Assembly: GCA_024803745.1 (NCBI GenBank)
Contig: JANJXV010000016.1
Location: 46,085,763 to 46,149,762 of the forward strand
DNA: 64,000 nt
DNA from: Megascapheus bottae
Lineage: Eukaryota > Chordata > Mammalia > Rodentia > Geomyidae
Direction: 5' to 3'
Within the stretch, counting starts at the first letter, position 1, and the number at the start of each line of letters is the position of its first letter. Below, piece after piece: positions 1 to 10,705 of this stretch. A model generated the notes under the pieces. It was given only the letters and a program-made list of their open reading frames with translations. It made no database searches and was not told where the DNA came from. Both the position numbers and the translations under genes were made by a program.

Positions 1-896
1 GTTGTTTTTGGTAAACAGGTGACCTTTGCACTATTTGTCCGTGGTTACCTCCTCTTTGCCTTTCTGACCTCTTTCCTAGTCCCAAATGGTGTTGCCAGTC
101 CCCTCTTGTCTCTGCTCCACAAGTTCTAAGGAGACAGCGGGAGCTGATGACATCATGGCCCTTTTCAGGACATGATCCTGTGGGTTGAGAAGATGGTTAG
201 CTCATGGTGGTTAACAGGGCAATTTGACCATGTTGTAGTCAGGCCTGGGAAGAGCTTCGGACTATCTGGCTTGTAACTTCTGTTCCCACTAGGACCCTAA
301 TTCAAGGTTCTACCCAGCGGTCACCAGCAGCCTCCAGAGGTCAAACGCTGGGGACAGCAGGTATGTGGCTGTGACGTGCTCATTATTATATGCTAGACCC
401 ACCCTTTGTACTCTAACACTTGTAGTCCAATGACCAGCAGAAGGGGAACATGTGCCGGCAACAGGCAGGAGGGTGACTTCTAGACACACACAGGGTCACA
501 TTCTGGGGAGCAGGACATCTGGGGACTCTTAGAGTCACTCACTCATTCCCTGTTAAAAGCATCACACAAGGTACAGAAATGGCAAGGAACGCATCTCTGT
601 CATGGGACATGGGGATATAGGGAAGAGGAGAGGGCAAAGCAGAAAGATTCACTCTGGGAGGAAAATTCATTAACAAGAACGCCAAGAACCCTGCAATTCT
701 GAAACATGACTCCCAAAATAAACTCTCTTCACATGAGATTTAAGGAGAAATTTCATGCTCTGAGAGAGGTACAGGGGTGGGGGAAAAATGCTTTCTTCTG
801 ATACTTCTGATAATCCCAAATTAGTTTTCACCTAATACGTATTTTGCGTAACTTTTTTCCTCCCCTTCAAGCTAATTGGTTTAAAAGTATAATACA
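1..896. other. Unassigned intronic sequence
   Basis: No exon, SINE or tandem repeat recognised. Confidence 0.5.
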
Positions 897-980
897 GCTG
901 GGTGCAGTAGGTCATGCCTGTAATCCTAGCTACTCAGGCTGTTAAGAGCTGAGGATCACGATTCAAAGCTAGCCCAGATG
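897..980 (+). mobile_element. B1-like SINE left half
   Basis: gctgggtgcagtaggtcatgcctgtaatcctagc-type start (7SL-like A box region) running to ttcaaagctagcccag, with no ID-like right half. Confidence 0.7.
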
Positions 981-1353
981 GTTGATTTTGTTGCTGTTGT
1001 TAAAGTTCTGTAGACAATTGCTCTTTCCTGAAAGTTTCTAAGAAACAAACAAAAAACAATGAACACTGACAAAACATTCTCTTCATAAAGAACACCATAC
1101 CTAGGCAGTCACTGTACATAGAAGCCACTGTGCTACCAGGACCCCAAGTTCTCCAAGGAGATGAAACTCCAGGGTCATAAGCAGGCAGGATGTCATCTGG
1201 CTTGGCACACAAGACCAAAGTCACTGTGTACTGAGCACAGTCCATCAATCTTGGGGAGCTGGTTGCACTTCATAGCCCAGCTACAACATCTCTAACTCAG
1301 TCATACCACCCATAGGGCACCTCCTCTGATTGAGTGGCCTATCTCTTGTGCTT
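981..1353. other. Unassigned intronic sequence
   Basis: Nothing recognised; the 82-codon minus-strand frame here has no familiar motif. Confidence 0.5.
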
Positions 1354-1750
1354 CCCCAGAGGCCCTCTGAGAGCTGACTATTTCCTCCTTAATCCTCATA
1401 CCTTCCGAGGTGTCCTCTTCCTCTCCCCCCCCTTCTTCTCCTCCTTCTCCTCCTCCTCCTTCTCCTTCTTCTTGTCTCCAGAGGCCCTGTGAGAGCTGAC
1501 TATTTCCTCCTTAGCCCTCATACCTTCTGAGGTCACCACCTCCTCCTCCTCTTCTTCCTCCTCCTCCTTCTCCTCCTCTCCCCCCTCCACCTTCTCCAAC
1601 TCCTCCTCCTCCTCCTCCTCCTTCTTCTCCTTCTCCTTCTTCTTGTCCCCAGAGGCCCTGTGAGAGCTATTTCCTCCTTAGTTGTCATACCTCCTGAGGT
1701 CACCACCTCCACCTTCACCTCTACAACCACCACCTCCTCCTCCTCCCCCC
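1354..1750. repeat. Pyrimidine tract with a triplicated 68-bp motif
   Basis: A block starting ccccagaggccct and running through atttcctcctta to ctgaggtcacc occurs at 1354, 1476 and 1647, each time followed by a (TCC/TTC)n tract. Offsets of 122 and 171 bp differ because the pyrimidine tracts differ in length. The second and third copies are closer to each other than to the first. Confidence 0.85.
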
Positions 1751-1896
1751 TAGTCCTGTGGCTTGAACTCAGGGCCTGGGTACTGTTGCTGAGCTTCTTT
1801 TGCTCAAGGCTTGCCACTTCTGGCTTTTTCTGTTTATGTGGTACTGAGGAATTGAACCCAGGCAAGCAATCTACCACTAAGGCACATTCCCAGCCC
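1751..1896 (-). mobile_element. IDL-Geo type SINE, reverse
   Basis: Complete right and left monomers in reverse, ending cattcccagccc. Its tail side adjoins the long pyrimidine tract 1409-1750, which probably began as the SINE's A-rich tail (purine on the minus strand). Confidence 0.85.
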
Positions 1897-3059
1897 AACA
1901 CCTTCTTTTACAGGAGGGAAACTGCAAGGACCTCTGACTCTTGCAGGATGAAATTAAATAGCAATCAGACAGGATTAAATAAACAAAACATAAAAACCCT
2001 ACCCTTTCCTGATAGTATAGCACATAACCAGAATACACTACATAGTAAGATAACACTTCAGAAATCATTTTGTTCCTCACATAAAAATTCTCCCTCAACA
2101 GTGGACTATCAGTCCCAAGGCCGTGGGAAGTCACAGTGTGGCTGGATGGAGTGACACTATGTCTCTGGCTTGCAAACCTGTTGCCCTTTGGCCAAACTCC
2201 TCCAGGGCCTGTGTGTCTGCAGCTGTGCCACATGACCTTGTGAACTGTGTCCACAGTCACTGCTGCAAAGGAGTCCCCCTGCCCACTCTCAAGCTGCTAT
2301 TTCTTATTGCTTGCATCTGCCATGCAGCAGGGTCCTGGGGCTCCCATGACATTCCTCTCAGGAAAGAAAGAAACCTCCATGTTCTGTAGTAATGGGAGTT
2401 CTCAGAACACAGGAGGTGTGAACATGACGAATCTGGGGATAATGCCACTATGCCCTGAAGCACAGGGGACACGGGCACAGATAGATATCCAGCCTGATCT
2501 TTTGGCTGTCTTTGGGTGCCCCTGACCACAGCACTTTGTGAGACACATTAACCCCTGGCCTACCTAGCAATCGTTTTGATGGAGCTATTACGTACACTGC
2601 AGGCAAGACAAGATTGGTTGGGTAGCACCTCCTGGAAATTGGAGATACCCTCTTAACACTTAAAAACCAAAGAGCATCTTACCTGCAGCACACTACAGAA
2701 CAGGGTCTGCAGAGGTGGTTGGAGAGACAGGTGCTGAGCAGGTATTAGATGGACATGAATTTAGGACAGAGAAGGAAGCAGTTTTGTGGAAGCTAGAGCC
2801 TCCCTGAATGTCCATTTTCTTTACCTGCCAACTCCCAACTCAGCTCCTGGGGCTTAGGCCACTGCCCTTCTTTCTAGGAGGGAGGAGCAGGAAGCAGGAG
2901 AAGGGTTCTTAGGCACCCAGCAAAGCCCATGCTGCAGGGACAGGCCAGGGTCCGTGGGGGAGAAAAAAAATTCACAGAAGGGACCCGACGGGGTCCACGG
3001 AGAGGACAAATCATAGAAGATAGTTTCTTCTGTGAGATATTCTTATGGAGGCTACAGAA
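1897..3059. other. Unassigned intronic sequence
   Basis: Mixed composition; open frames below 130 codons without recognisable domains or splice context. Confidence 0.5.
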
Positions 3060-3073
3060 AAAGGAGAAGCTGA

Positions 3074-3332
3074 CAGGTGCAGTGGCTCGCACCTATAATC
3101 CCAGTTATTCAGGAGGCTGAGATCTGAGGATCAATGTTCAGAGCCAGCCCAGGCACTAAAGAACATAAGACTCTTACCTCCAATTAACCAGTAGAAAACA
3201 AAGTGGGGCTGTGGCTCAAGGGGTAGAGTAATAGCCTTGAGCTGAAGAGCTCAGGGACAGCGCCAAGGCCCAGAGTTCAAGTTCCATGACCCACAAAAAA
3301 AATCAAAAAATCAATAAATCAATAAAAAGAAA

Positions 3333-3379
<47 letters not shown>
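3074..3379 (+). mobile_element. B1-dID-like composite SINE with (GAAA)n tail
   Basis: B1-like left half, linker acctccaattaacc and ID/Geo-like right half ending catgacccac, then a mixed A-rich tail with (GAAA)n from 3327. Bracketed by an exact 14-bp duplication aaaggagaagctga (3060-3073, 3380-3393). Confidence 0.95.
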
Positions 3380-3383
<4 letters not shown>

Positions 3384-3393
3384 GAGAAGCTGA

Positions 3394-4051
3394 TCACAGA
3401 GCACCAATGGGAATCTGCTGATTCTTCTGGGCCAAGCCAGAGGTTGGCACAGTGCCACAGCCTGGTCCACAGCACCCTTAAAGGAAGAGCTGGAGGTGGC
3501 TGTGGTCCTGTGCGTGTGTGCATATGTGTGGGTGTGTGTACACATTAACTACAGCAGAATCAGGGAATCACTTCAGTCAGTAAACCTCAGGAGGTGATGT
3601 CACCAAACAAGCCTCCGTGTTCAGCAAGGCCAGGCAGGCAGAAATGAGATCACCATGTGGCAGAGGAGCACCTGCCCAAAAGCAGTGGCATGCTGTCCTG
3701 CCCACGTGGATTACCTTGCCAGATGTTCTCTGTCTTCAGAGGCCAGTGCCCCCAAACCAGAAGAGCTGAAAGAGTACCCATGACATATGCCATACCACTG
3801 GCCCTCCCTTCAGCCCACAGCTTGAGACTTCCCTGTCTCTGGGTCCCTAGAGACCTCCCATTCTCTAGATATGCAGGAAAGCATGCCTGTCAAGGTCTTC
3901 TGGGTGTTTGTATTCTCAGGAGACAGAGAGCATAGTGACAAATGTCTATTGTCACCAGAGTATTCAATGAGACAACATCTGTCAAAGAACAGTAAGGCTG
4001 GTTATCAGAAGCAAATGAACTAGCTACAACAACCTAAACAACCTTATCTTT
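3394..4051. other. Unassigned intronic sequence
   Basis: Nothing recognised. Confidence 0.5.
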
Positions 4052-4244
4052 CTTTTTTTTTCCCTGTCCTGGGCTTGGGCTCAGGGCCTACGCACTGTCC
4101 TTGGACTTTCTCAAGGCTAGAGCTCTACCACTTGAGCCACAACACCACTTCTGGGTTTTTCTATGTATGTGGTACTGAGGAATGGAACCCAGGTCTTTGT
4201 ACATGCTAGGCAAGCACTCTACCACTAGGGCACACTCCTGGCCC
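4052..4244 (-). mobile_element. IDL-Geo type SINE, reverse
   Basis: Full dimer in reverse from a short T tail (ttttttttt near 4052) to ctcctggccc. Inserted next to the reverse L1 fragment. Confidence 0.85.
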
Positions 4245-4412
4245 TAGCTTCTAGAAATATTTTTATTTCCTCTTACATTTCTTTGATGATCCACTGGTTC
4301 TTCAACAAAATTATTGTTCATTTTTCACATATTTGAATATTTTTTGTAGTTTCTTTTGTTGATTTCTAGTTTTATATCATTGAGGACTGATAGAATACAG
4401 AAAATTACTTCA

Positions 4413-4600
4413 AGCCAGGAGTTTTGCCTAGTGGTAGAGTGCTTGCCTAGTTTGCCCAAAGCCCTGGGTTTGATTCCTTGGTACTACATACACAGAAAAA
4501 GCTGAAGTGGTACTGTGGCTCGAGCTCTAGCCTTGAGCTGAAGAGCTCAGGAACAGCACCCATGCTCAGAGTTCAAACCCTACTACTGACCAAAAAAAAG
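4413..4600 (+). mobile_element. Chimeric SINE: IDL left monomer with a B1-dID-type right monomer
   Basis: The left half is ID-like (gtggtagagtgcttgcctag) but the right half has ccttgagctgaagagctcagg, the version normally found in the B1 composite family. Flanked by ttacttca (4405-4412, 4601-4608), so it was inserted as one unit. Confidence 0.75.
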
Positions 4601-4960
4601 TTACTTCAGTTATATTTAATACTTGCTTTATGTCCTGTTTACTTTGGAGGTAATTCCATGACCTGCTGAGAATACGTATTGTGTAACTTCTGGATGAAAT
4701 ATTCTGTAGCTATCTCTACAGTCCATTCGATCTAGGATGTCATTTCTATATTAAGTTTCTTTGTTGATATTTTTTTCATGATGGCCTTATCAGTCAGTGA
4801 GACTACAGTACTGACATCTCCCACTGTTGGTCTCTGTGCCTCTAAGTCTAGCAGTGTTTGTTGAATGAAACTAGATGCACCAATATTTGGTGCTAGTGTT
4901 AATAACTGTTGTTGTTTCAATAGGTTGTTCTACTTATTAATGTCAAATTACATGTTTTAT

Positions 4961-5144
4961 TGGTACCAGAGTTTGAACTCAGACTCCCCATGCTTGCTTA
5001 GTTTTTTTTTCAATTGAGCCATGCCTCCAGTTAAGCTTTTTGCTGGTTATTTTGGAGATGGAATCCTGTAGACTTTTCCAATTTTCCAGATCTCAGTTTC
5101 CTGAGTAGCTAGGATTACAGGCATGAGCCACCATGGCTCAGCCT
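4961..5144 (-). mobile_element. Old B1-dID-like SINE, reverse
   Basis: Diverged right half followed by a clear B1 left end (ctgagtagctaggattacag to gccaccatggctcagcct). Splits the reverse L1. Confidence 0.7.
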
Positions 5145-5503
5145 AAATGACTGCTATCTCTTCTGACTAACTTTGGTTAAGTCTCTCCATTTTATTACAC
5201 TGAAGTCTATCTGTGCTTGCAAGTCCAGTAGTGTTTGTTTAATGAAACTAGGTACACCAATGGAAGTGTGTGTATATTAACCACCACAATCTCCATAATT
5301 ATTTCACTTAGCTGTTTATTTGAGTTTTTAAAAATTCATTCAAATGTTCTCTTTAACTTCATTGAATCTCATCAATGTTTTTTTGAGTTCTTTGCTTGAA
5401 ATTTTATCTACTTCACCATTAATTGCTCAAGTCTTTTCTTATGGGATTGTTGACTTTTGGAGGAGACATGTTATCCTGTGTTTTCATATTATGTGTGTGT
5501 CTT

Positions 5504-5508
<5 letters not shown>

Positions 5509-5558
<50 letters not shown>
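5509..5558. repeat. (GT)25 microsatellite
   Basis: Uninterrupted dinucleotide run at the tail end of the next reverse SINE. Confidence 0.95.
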
Positions 5559-5559
<1 letters not shown>

Positions 5560-5755
5560 GGCCAGGGGCTGGAATCCAAGGCCTAGGTGCTGTCCCTAGC
5601 TTTAACTCTACTACTAGAGCTACAGAACCATTTCCAGCCTTTTCTGAATAGTTTTTTGGAGATGAGAGTCTCACAGACTTTCCTGTCCAGGATGGCTCTG
5701 AGCCATGATCCTCAAAGCTCAGCCCTCTGAGTAGCTAAGCCACCAGCACCTGGCT
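5559..5755 (-). mobile_element. B1-dID-like SINE, reverse
   Basis: Both halves present in reverse, from ggccaggggctgg to ccagcacctggct; the (GT)25 run occupies the tail position. Confidence 0.8.
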
Positions 5756-5929
5756 ATATTACTTGTGTTTATACCTTGAGATTTATGCATCAGAGGTCAA
5801 GGCATTGATTGGAAATTATAATCGTCTGAAGGCTTTTTGTTGAAGTAGTCTAAAATGTTCAGGCATGATAGAGTTGTGGCTGAGTTCAAGTGCTGTTTTC
5901 TACCACAAGACTGGGTGGTATGACTCATT

Positions 5930-5985
5930 AGCCAAGCATTCACCCATATGCTCAAGGCACTGGGCCTGATCCTCAGCACTGCTAT
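5930..5985 (+). mobile_element. ID-like SINE fragment
   Basis: attagccaagcattc and ggcactgggcctgatcctca look like the middle of an ID/tRNA-type monomer, truncated on both sides. Confidence 0.4.
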
Positions 5986-8569
5986 CTGAGCTACACTAAC
6001 CAGAGTCTTTTGTAGAAGCTGTCAACTTTTACTACCACAGTTTCCCTTCTTCTTGGACTACTGTTGGCTGCAGAGAGCAGATTTTCCACACACTACCTAG
6101 TGTGTGTTTCCAGGGGCAGCAAGTGCTTTGGAAAGATCCTTAAATCAGAGTGGAGGGAGCATTGGGTATGGGGGGGGCGGGGAGAACTGAGGACTTAGTA
6201 GCTTCTGCTGATCTGAATATTTTCAGGACCCCCACCCCCCAAAAATATCTCAGTGCCCCTCTTTGTGAGAAAGAGATTTCTGTGGTTCTGAGGGTCTAGA
6301 TCCTGGGCTCTGACTGTCAGCAAGCATAAACTGATACTGTTCCTAGGGACAGGTCCTAGAGCTCAGCGCTAGCCTGACAATTTACCTCCTTGCAGGGCAG
6401 GAGAGGTTATAGTGTCCTGTGATTCAGAGTTGGGTTATAGAGCCCTGACCCATAAAGCAGTCAACACAGGCAGCCAGAAGCAAGCCCTAGAGATAGAATA
6501 CTAAGCCAGATACAAGCCCAAAGCTTTGTTTCCCAAGCCTCAGGCAAGGGCGGGTGGGGACCTCTGACAACAGAGGGGCCCTTATAGCTACTAGAATAGC
6601 TGCTAGTCTCCACCACTGTTCACTCTTCCCACTCCTTACTTTCTCAGTGGGACCGGATCAGATACCCCCTCTCCTCAAAACCTCCTTTGGGTCACACTCT
6701 GTAATGGCGGGGTATAATAGACTTCCCAAGCTGTGAATGTTCCTTGCTTGCAGGCCCCTAGAGTGTCTTAAACAACAGGCCTCAAAATGGTGCCTTGCTA
6801 TCATCCTCTGAGATACTAGCCTCCCATCAACAAGTCCTAGCACTGGATTTAATACTTGCGGGAGGTTTGGGTTTATCTTGCAGCTATGACTGCTGGTCTG
6901 CCACCAGGTGTGTCCATCTTACTTCACAGTGGTATCATCAGCTTTGCCTCCTTCCTTCCCTTTCAAAGCCAAGGACAGGCTTAGAACCACATGCTGTCTT
7001 TGATGTCTCATTTCTTAGTACTTTCCTGCCATCCTGTTGCTTCTTTCATTGATTCTAGATGCTCTCTTCCATCTCTGGGCTCTTCATCACAGTCACAAAG
7101 GCACTGGGGACCTTTTTCTTTTAAACCCAGAACTAAAGAGCCCAGTGCTGGCAGTTCGGAGGCTGGGATACTTCCTCGTTCCATCTCTTCTTTACCCTGA
7201 TGTCAAAAGTGCCATATTAGCTCCCTCACTCTCTGATATTCAGAATACTTGCTGCTCCTGGAAACACAAACCAGGGAACATGTGGAACAAGTGAGAATCT
7301 GTTTCCTGTGGTCAGCAGTGGTTCCTGGTACAGGAAGAAGGGAAGCTGTGGCAGTGACAGTTAACTTCTACAAGGCACTGGCTAGTGTGCCTGAAGCAGC
7401 AGTGCAGGGGATCAGGCCCAGTGTCCTGAGCATGTAGGCAAATGCTTGGCTACTAGAATTCTACCCCTCCATTTCCACCATATCCTTCCCAGAACATGTC
7501 TTGCTCCCATTTTTTCCCAGAGCAATATTGCTGTCTTCTTTCTTCTCACCCTGGAATTTTTCCTTTGAAAAAAAGGAAACACAGTTTCCCTACTTCCCAC
7601 AGAGATAAAAAGAGTGTAGAGGTGAGCTGGGCTTTGACTTCATACACTCTTGGCTTCACTGAGCAGAGCTGTAAGAAACTCATGACGGAATGTACTTTCT
7701 GTAGCCTTTGTATCTCCAGGGGGGGTATGGATCTGCCACTCTCCTGAAACACAGAGGAGCTTCAGGTAGGACTGGGAGATACTAAAGATTACCACCCTAG
7801 CCAGAATATGGCTCTGGACGCCACCTTGCCCCGACCAATAGACTTTCCCGATCCACCCAGGCTGGAGGGTGGAGACCACTCAGGGCTGTCCATGTGTTGT
7901 CCCCACCCTAGAGCTAGGTCTGCAACCCAGCTCTGATTCAGCCTGTATTTACAAGACACTGCAGAGGTTACCAGAGAGTACAACTGTAATTGAAACACCC
8001 AAAAATAACTGTTGGCAGAAAAGCCCATATTTAGGGTAGACCTCCTCCAGTAATTCTCAGTGGATTGCAAACCACCAGTTCAACCATCGTCCGTCGTCAT
8101 CGTCACTGTCTTTCTTTCAAAGGGGACTGGAAAAGCTCTACAAAGGCCTATAAAATGCCGTTGAGATCCTCATAGTATAGGCTGTGGGTTCCTCTGCTAG
8201 AGGGACAGTTCTCCAGATGATATGACAAGAAAACATGACAGCAAGCTCTTCAAGGGGACTCGTAGGAAACAGCAATTGACAGGGCATCCATTTTCCTCCA
8301 ACCCTACAAAAAGACCACTAACTTCAGTGGTCTTTGCTTACACTATCAATGCTGCGCCAGTCACCCACGAGGGCATTCAGATCACCCTAACCTCATGGCC
8401 TGTCCTCTGGCTCGTGGATCCTCTAGAAAGATGCCCTGAGTGTGCCCGCTGATGCCCCCTCTGTCCTGGGCCTTTCCCTCATCTCTCATCGGAATAGACC
8501 TTACTAGGAAGAAGCAGGTAAGAGGCAGAACTGTTGGGAGGAAGGTTCTGAAATACTGTTGACATAAGT
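5986..8569. other. Unassigned intronic sequence, perhaps L1 5' end
   Basis: Follows the ORF1 end of the reverse L1, so some could be its 5' UTR; I cannot show that. A G run sits at 6169. Confidence 0.35.
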
Positions 8570-8746
8570 TTGTTTGCCAGTCCTGGGCTTGAACTCAGGG
8601 CTTGAGTTTTCTCACAGCTAGCGCCCTACCACTTGAGCCATAGCACCACTTCCAGCTTTTCTTGTGTATGTGATAACAAGGAGTTGAATCCAGGGCTTTG
8701 TGCCTGCTAAGCAAGTATTCTATCACTGGGTCACACTTCGGGCTGG
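8570..8746 (-). mobile_element. IDL-Geo type SINE, reverse
   Basis: Runs from tttgccagtcctggg to cacttcgggctgg, moderately diverged. Confidence 0.85.
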
Positions 8747-8960
8747 ACATAAACATTTTTACACAGTTGTATCGAGGTATCACATAGTTCATGATTTATC
8801 TACCATAAAGTTCATTTGCTTGAAGCACAGAATTCAGTCATGGTTTTCTGCATATTCAGAATTGTGCACCCACCACAGTCTAATTCCACAATGTTTTCAT
8901 CACCCCCAAAAGAAACCCCAACCTCATGAATATTATTCTCCATCTTTAAGCTCACCACTC
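8747..8960 (-). mobile_element. L1M 3' UTR fragment, reverse
   Basis: Phrases such as cataaagttcattt, aattcagtcatggt, gttttcatcaccccc and aaagaaacccc are the reverse complement of the conserved 3' end of ancient mammalian L1M elements. About 200 bp, adjoining a SINE at the low-coordinate side. Confidence 0.75.
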
Positions 8961-9384
8961 TAGGCTGGAACTTTCTCTGGTTTATGAATCATTCCAATCT
9001 GTTTACACAATTAAGAGCCAACGTGGATGCAGATCTGTGTTCTATTTTTTTGTTACAAGGTCAGTCATTGCATTCTGTGAAGATTCCACATTTTAAGAAT
9101 TTAACCAGTCACCTTCCTTCTGTTTCAAAGCAGCCTCCCCATGCACCACAACAATCTAGATCTGAAGGCAAGGGAGGGCTCTGAGTAGAAGCCTCTAGGG
9201 ATGGGCAAGCTCTGTCTGGGCTGCACATGACTACGGTGTCATCATCAAGGGATATCATGCAGGCTAGGGCACCTGGGCCAATGAAACTCTAACCTACAGG
9301 CCTGATTTGCACACACCTAGACTCTACCATCAAGTGAGAGGCATGACAACTACATTGATGATTCCAGTATGTGGAGGAACATGG
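8961..9384. other. Unassigned intronic sequence
   Basis: Nothing recognised. Confidence 0.5.
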
Positions 9385-9560
9385 AAGACACAAGGTTTTG
9401 GAAGCAGACCTGGCTGTGGTCCTGATACACCACCTGATTCCATGTGGCTCTGGGAAATCACACTACTTCTCTGGAAACTCAGCTTTGTCCCTGAACAGGG
9501 GGTACTAAATCCTTTGCTGAACAGCTATAAATGGGAAGACCATGAACTTAAGGAGAGGCC
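9385..9560 (+). mobile_element. MIR, forward
   Basis: ttggaagcagacctggctg, gtggctctgggaaatcac, acttctctggaaactcag and a following degenerate CORE match the order of MIR in its tRNA-head orientation. Confidence 0.7.
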
Positions 9561-10469
9561 AGCTTGTAAACAAGATGGCTGGATTGCATGAACTTTTCCA
9601 GCATGTGCACAGTTCTATGATTCTGACTAACAAGAGACTGCATATTTATTAACTAAATGTGCTTGGGCATGGATGCTTGATGATCTAATGTTGGGTCATT
9701 TCTCAGCACCAACATCCCAGTCTCCTGTCCCCAGATCTAAAAGTTGTTACTAGTGTCTAGCTGTACTGTGATCCCATCCTCAACACAGTCATCTTCATAT
9801 TGACTTCAAGGTGAGAGAAATATAACTATTCAAATTGTTTTCATTCAGACTGACATGAGTCATTAGAAATCTTGGAAGGTGTTGAGTAACAAGGCTAATT
9901 CTGTGGAGGATACTCACCATCTGAGAGGCTCTCTGCTCATTCCCCAAAGTGTGCAATCAATAAACTCCCAGCTGCTCCATTCTGCAAGCTTCCTGGAAGG
10001 GAACTTCCTAAGCTTCTATCCTGTAGGTTAGGCTCTCCCTATAACTGCCTAGGAGTAGAGGGGACTTGTTTGGAAGGAAAGCTCTACAGCTCTCTGGAGT
10101 AGGAAGGACCACTATTGTCTTTTCTGGACCCTGCTTCCAACACATCCAGCACACAGCAATGGCATTTCGAGAACTCTCTTCATAGCCAGGCTTTTTCCTG
10201 GTTCAGTAGGCCATGGTGGCTGGAGCTGACAAAGGCTAGGGAGCGTCCTCCTAGTACTGCAGCCTTGGTCCAATCACAAGGGGTCCTTGCTTCTCACATC
10301 CCATGCCTTCCCGATCCAAAGTCTTATCCGTCTTGCACAGAGGAGCCAGAGGCGAGTAACCCAAGGTCGGACACCCATCATCAATGGGAAAGGGCCTCAG
10401 GTCTTGTGGGAGCTCCATGACTCTTTAGTGACAGACAGTGATTATTCCAGTGGCTCAGTCTTTGAAAAA
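9561..10469. other. Unassigned intronic sequence
   Basis: Nothing recognised. Confidence 0.5.
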
Positions 10470-10705
10470 ATACAACTTGTCATATCTGATATGAAATATT
10501 CATGATCAGTACTGTAGATACATCGATGAAATATCCATGGGATATTTGATCGTACTTATACCTGGAGGTACTAAAGACAAAAGTTCTGGAGGAGGATGGT
10601 GATGGTTGGACAACAATGTGGATATGCTTAATGCTGCTCAAATGTGTGAAAATGGCAAGGGTGGTAAATATTTTGCTGCATATATTTTACCATTATAAAA
10701 AAACA
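10470..10705 (+). mobile_element. L1M 3' end fragment, sense
   Basis: aaaagttctggaggaggatgg, ggttggacaacaatgtgg and taccattataaaa follow the sense order of an old L1 3' UTR, ending in a short A-rich tail near 10700. Confidence 0.7.

Larger units (their letters stand above)
4245..5860 (-). mobile_element. Ancient L1 fragment, reverse: ORF2 endonuclease region back to ORF1
   Basis: Read on the minus strand this is decayed L1 from about the ORF1 region (near 5810, where ataatcgtctgaaggc matches antisense ORF1) to the N-terminal endonuclease part of ORF2 (about 4270-4940). Three SINEs interrupt it. The block around agtgtttgttgaatgaaactag occurs twice (about 4853 and 5228), so two L1 copies or an internal duplication are involved. 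Both ORFs are broken. Confidence 0.7.

Noticed and set aside
1533..1901. Arginine-, glutamate- and threonine-rich frames
   Set aside because: They come from the pyrimidine tract and a SINE.
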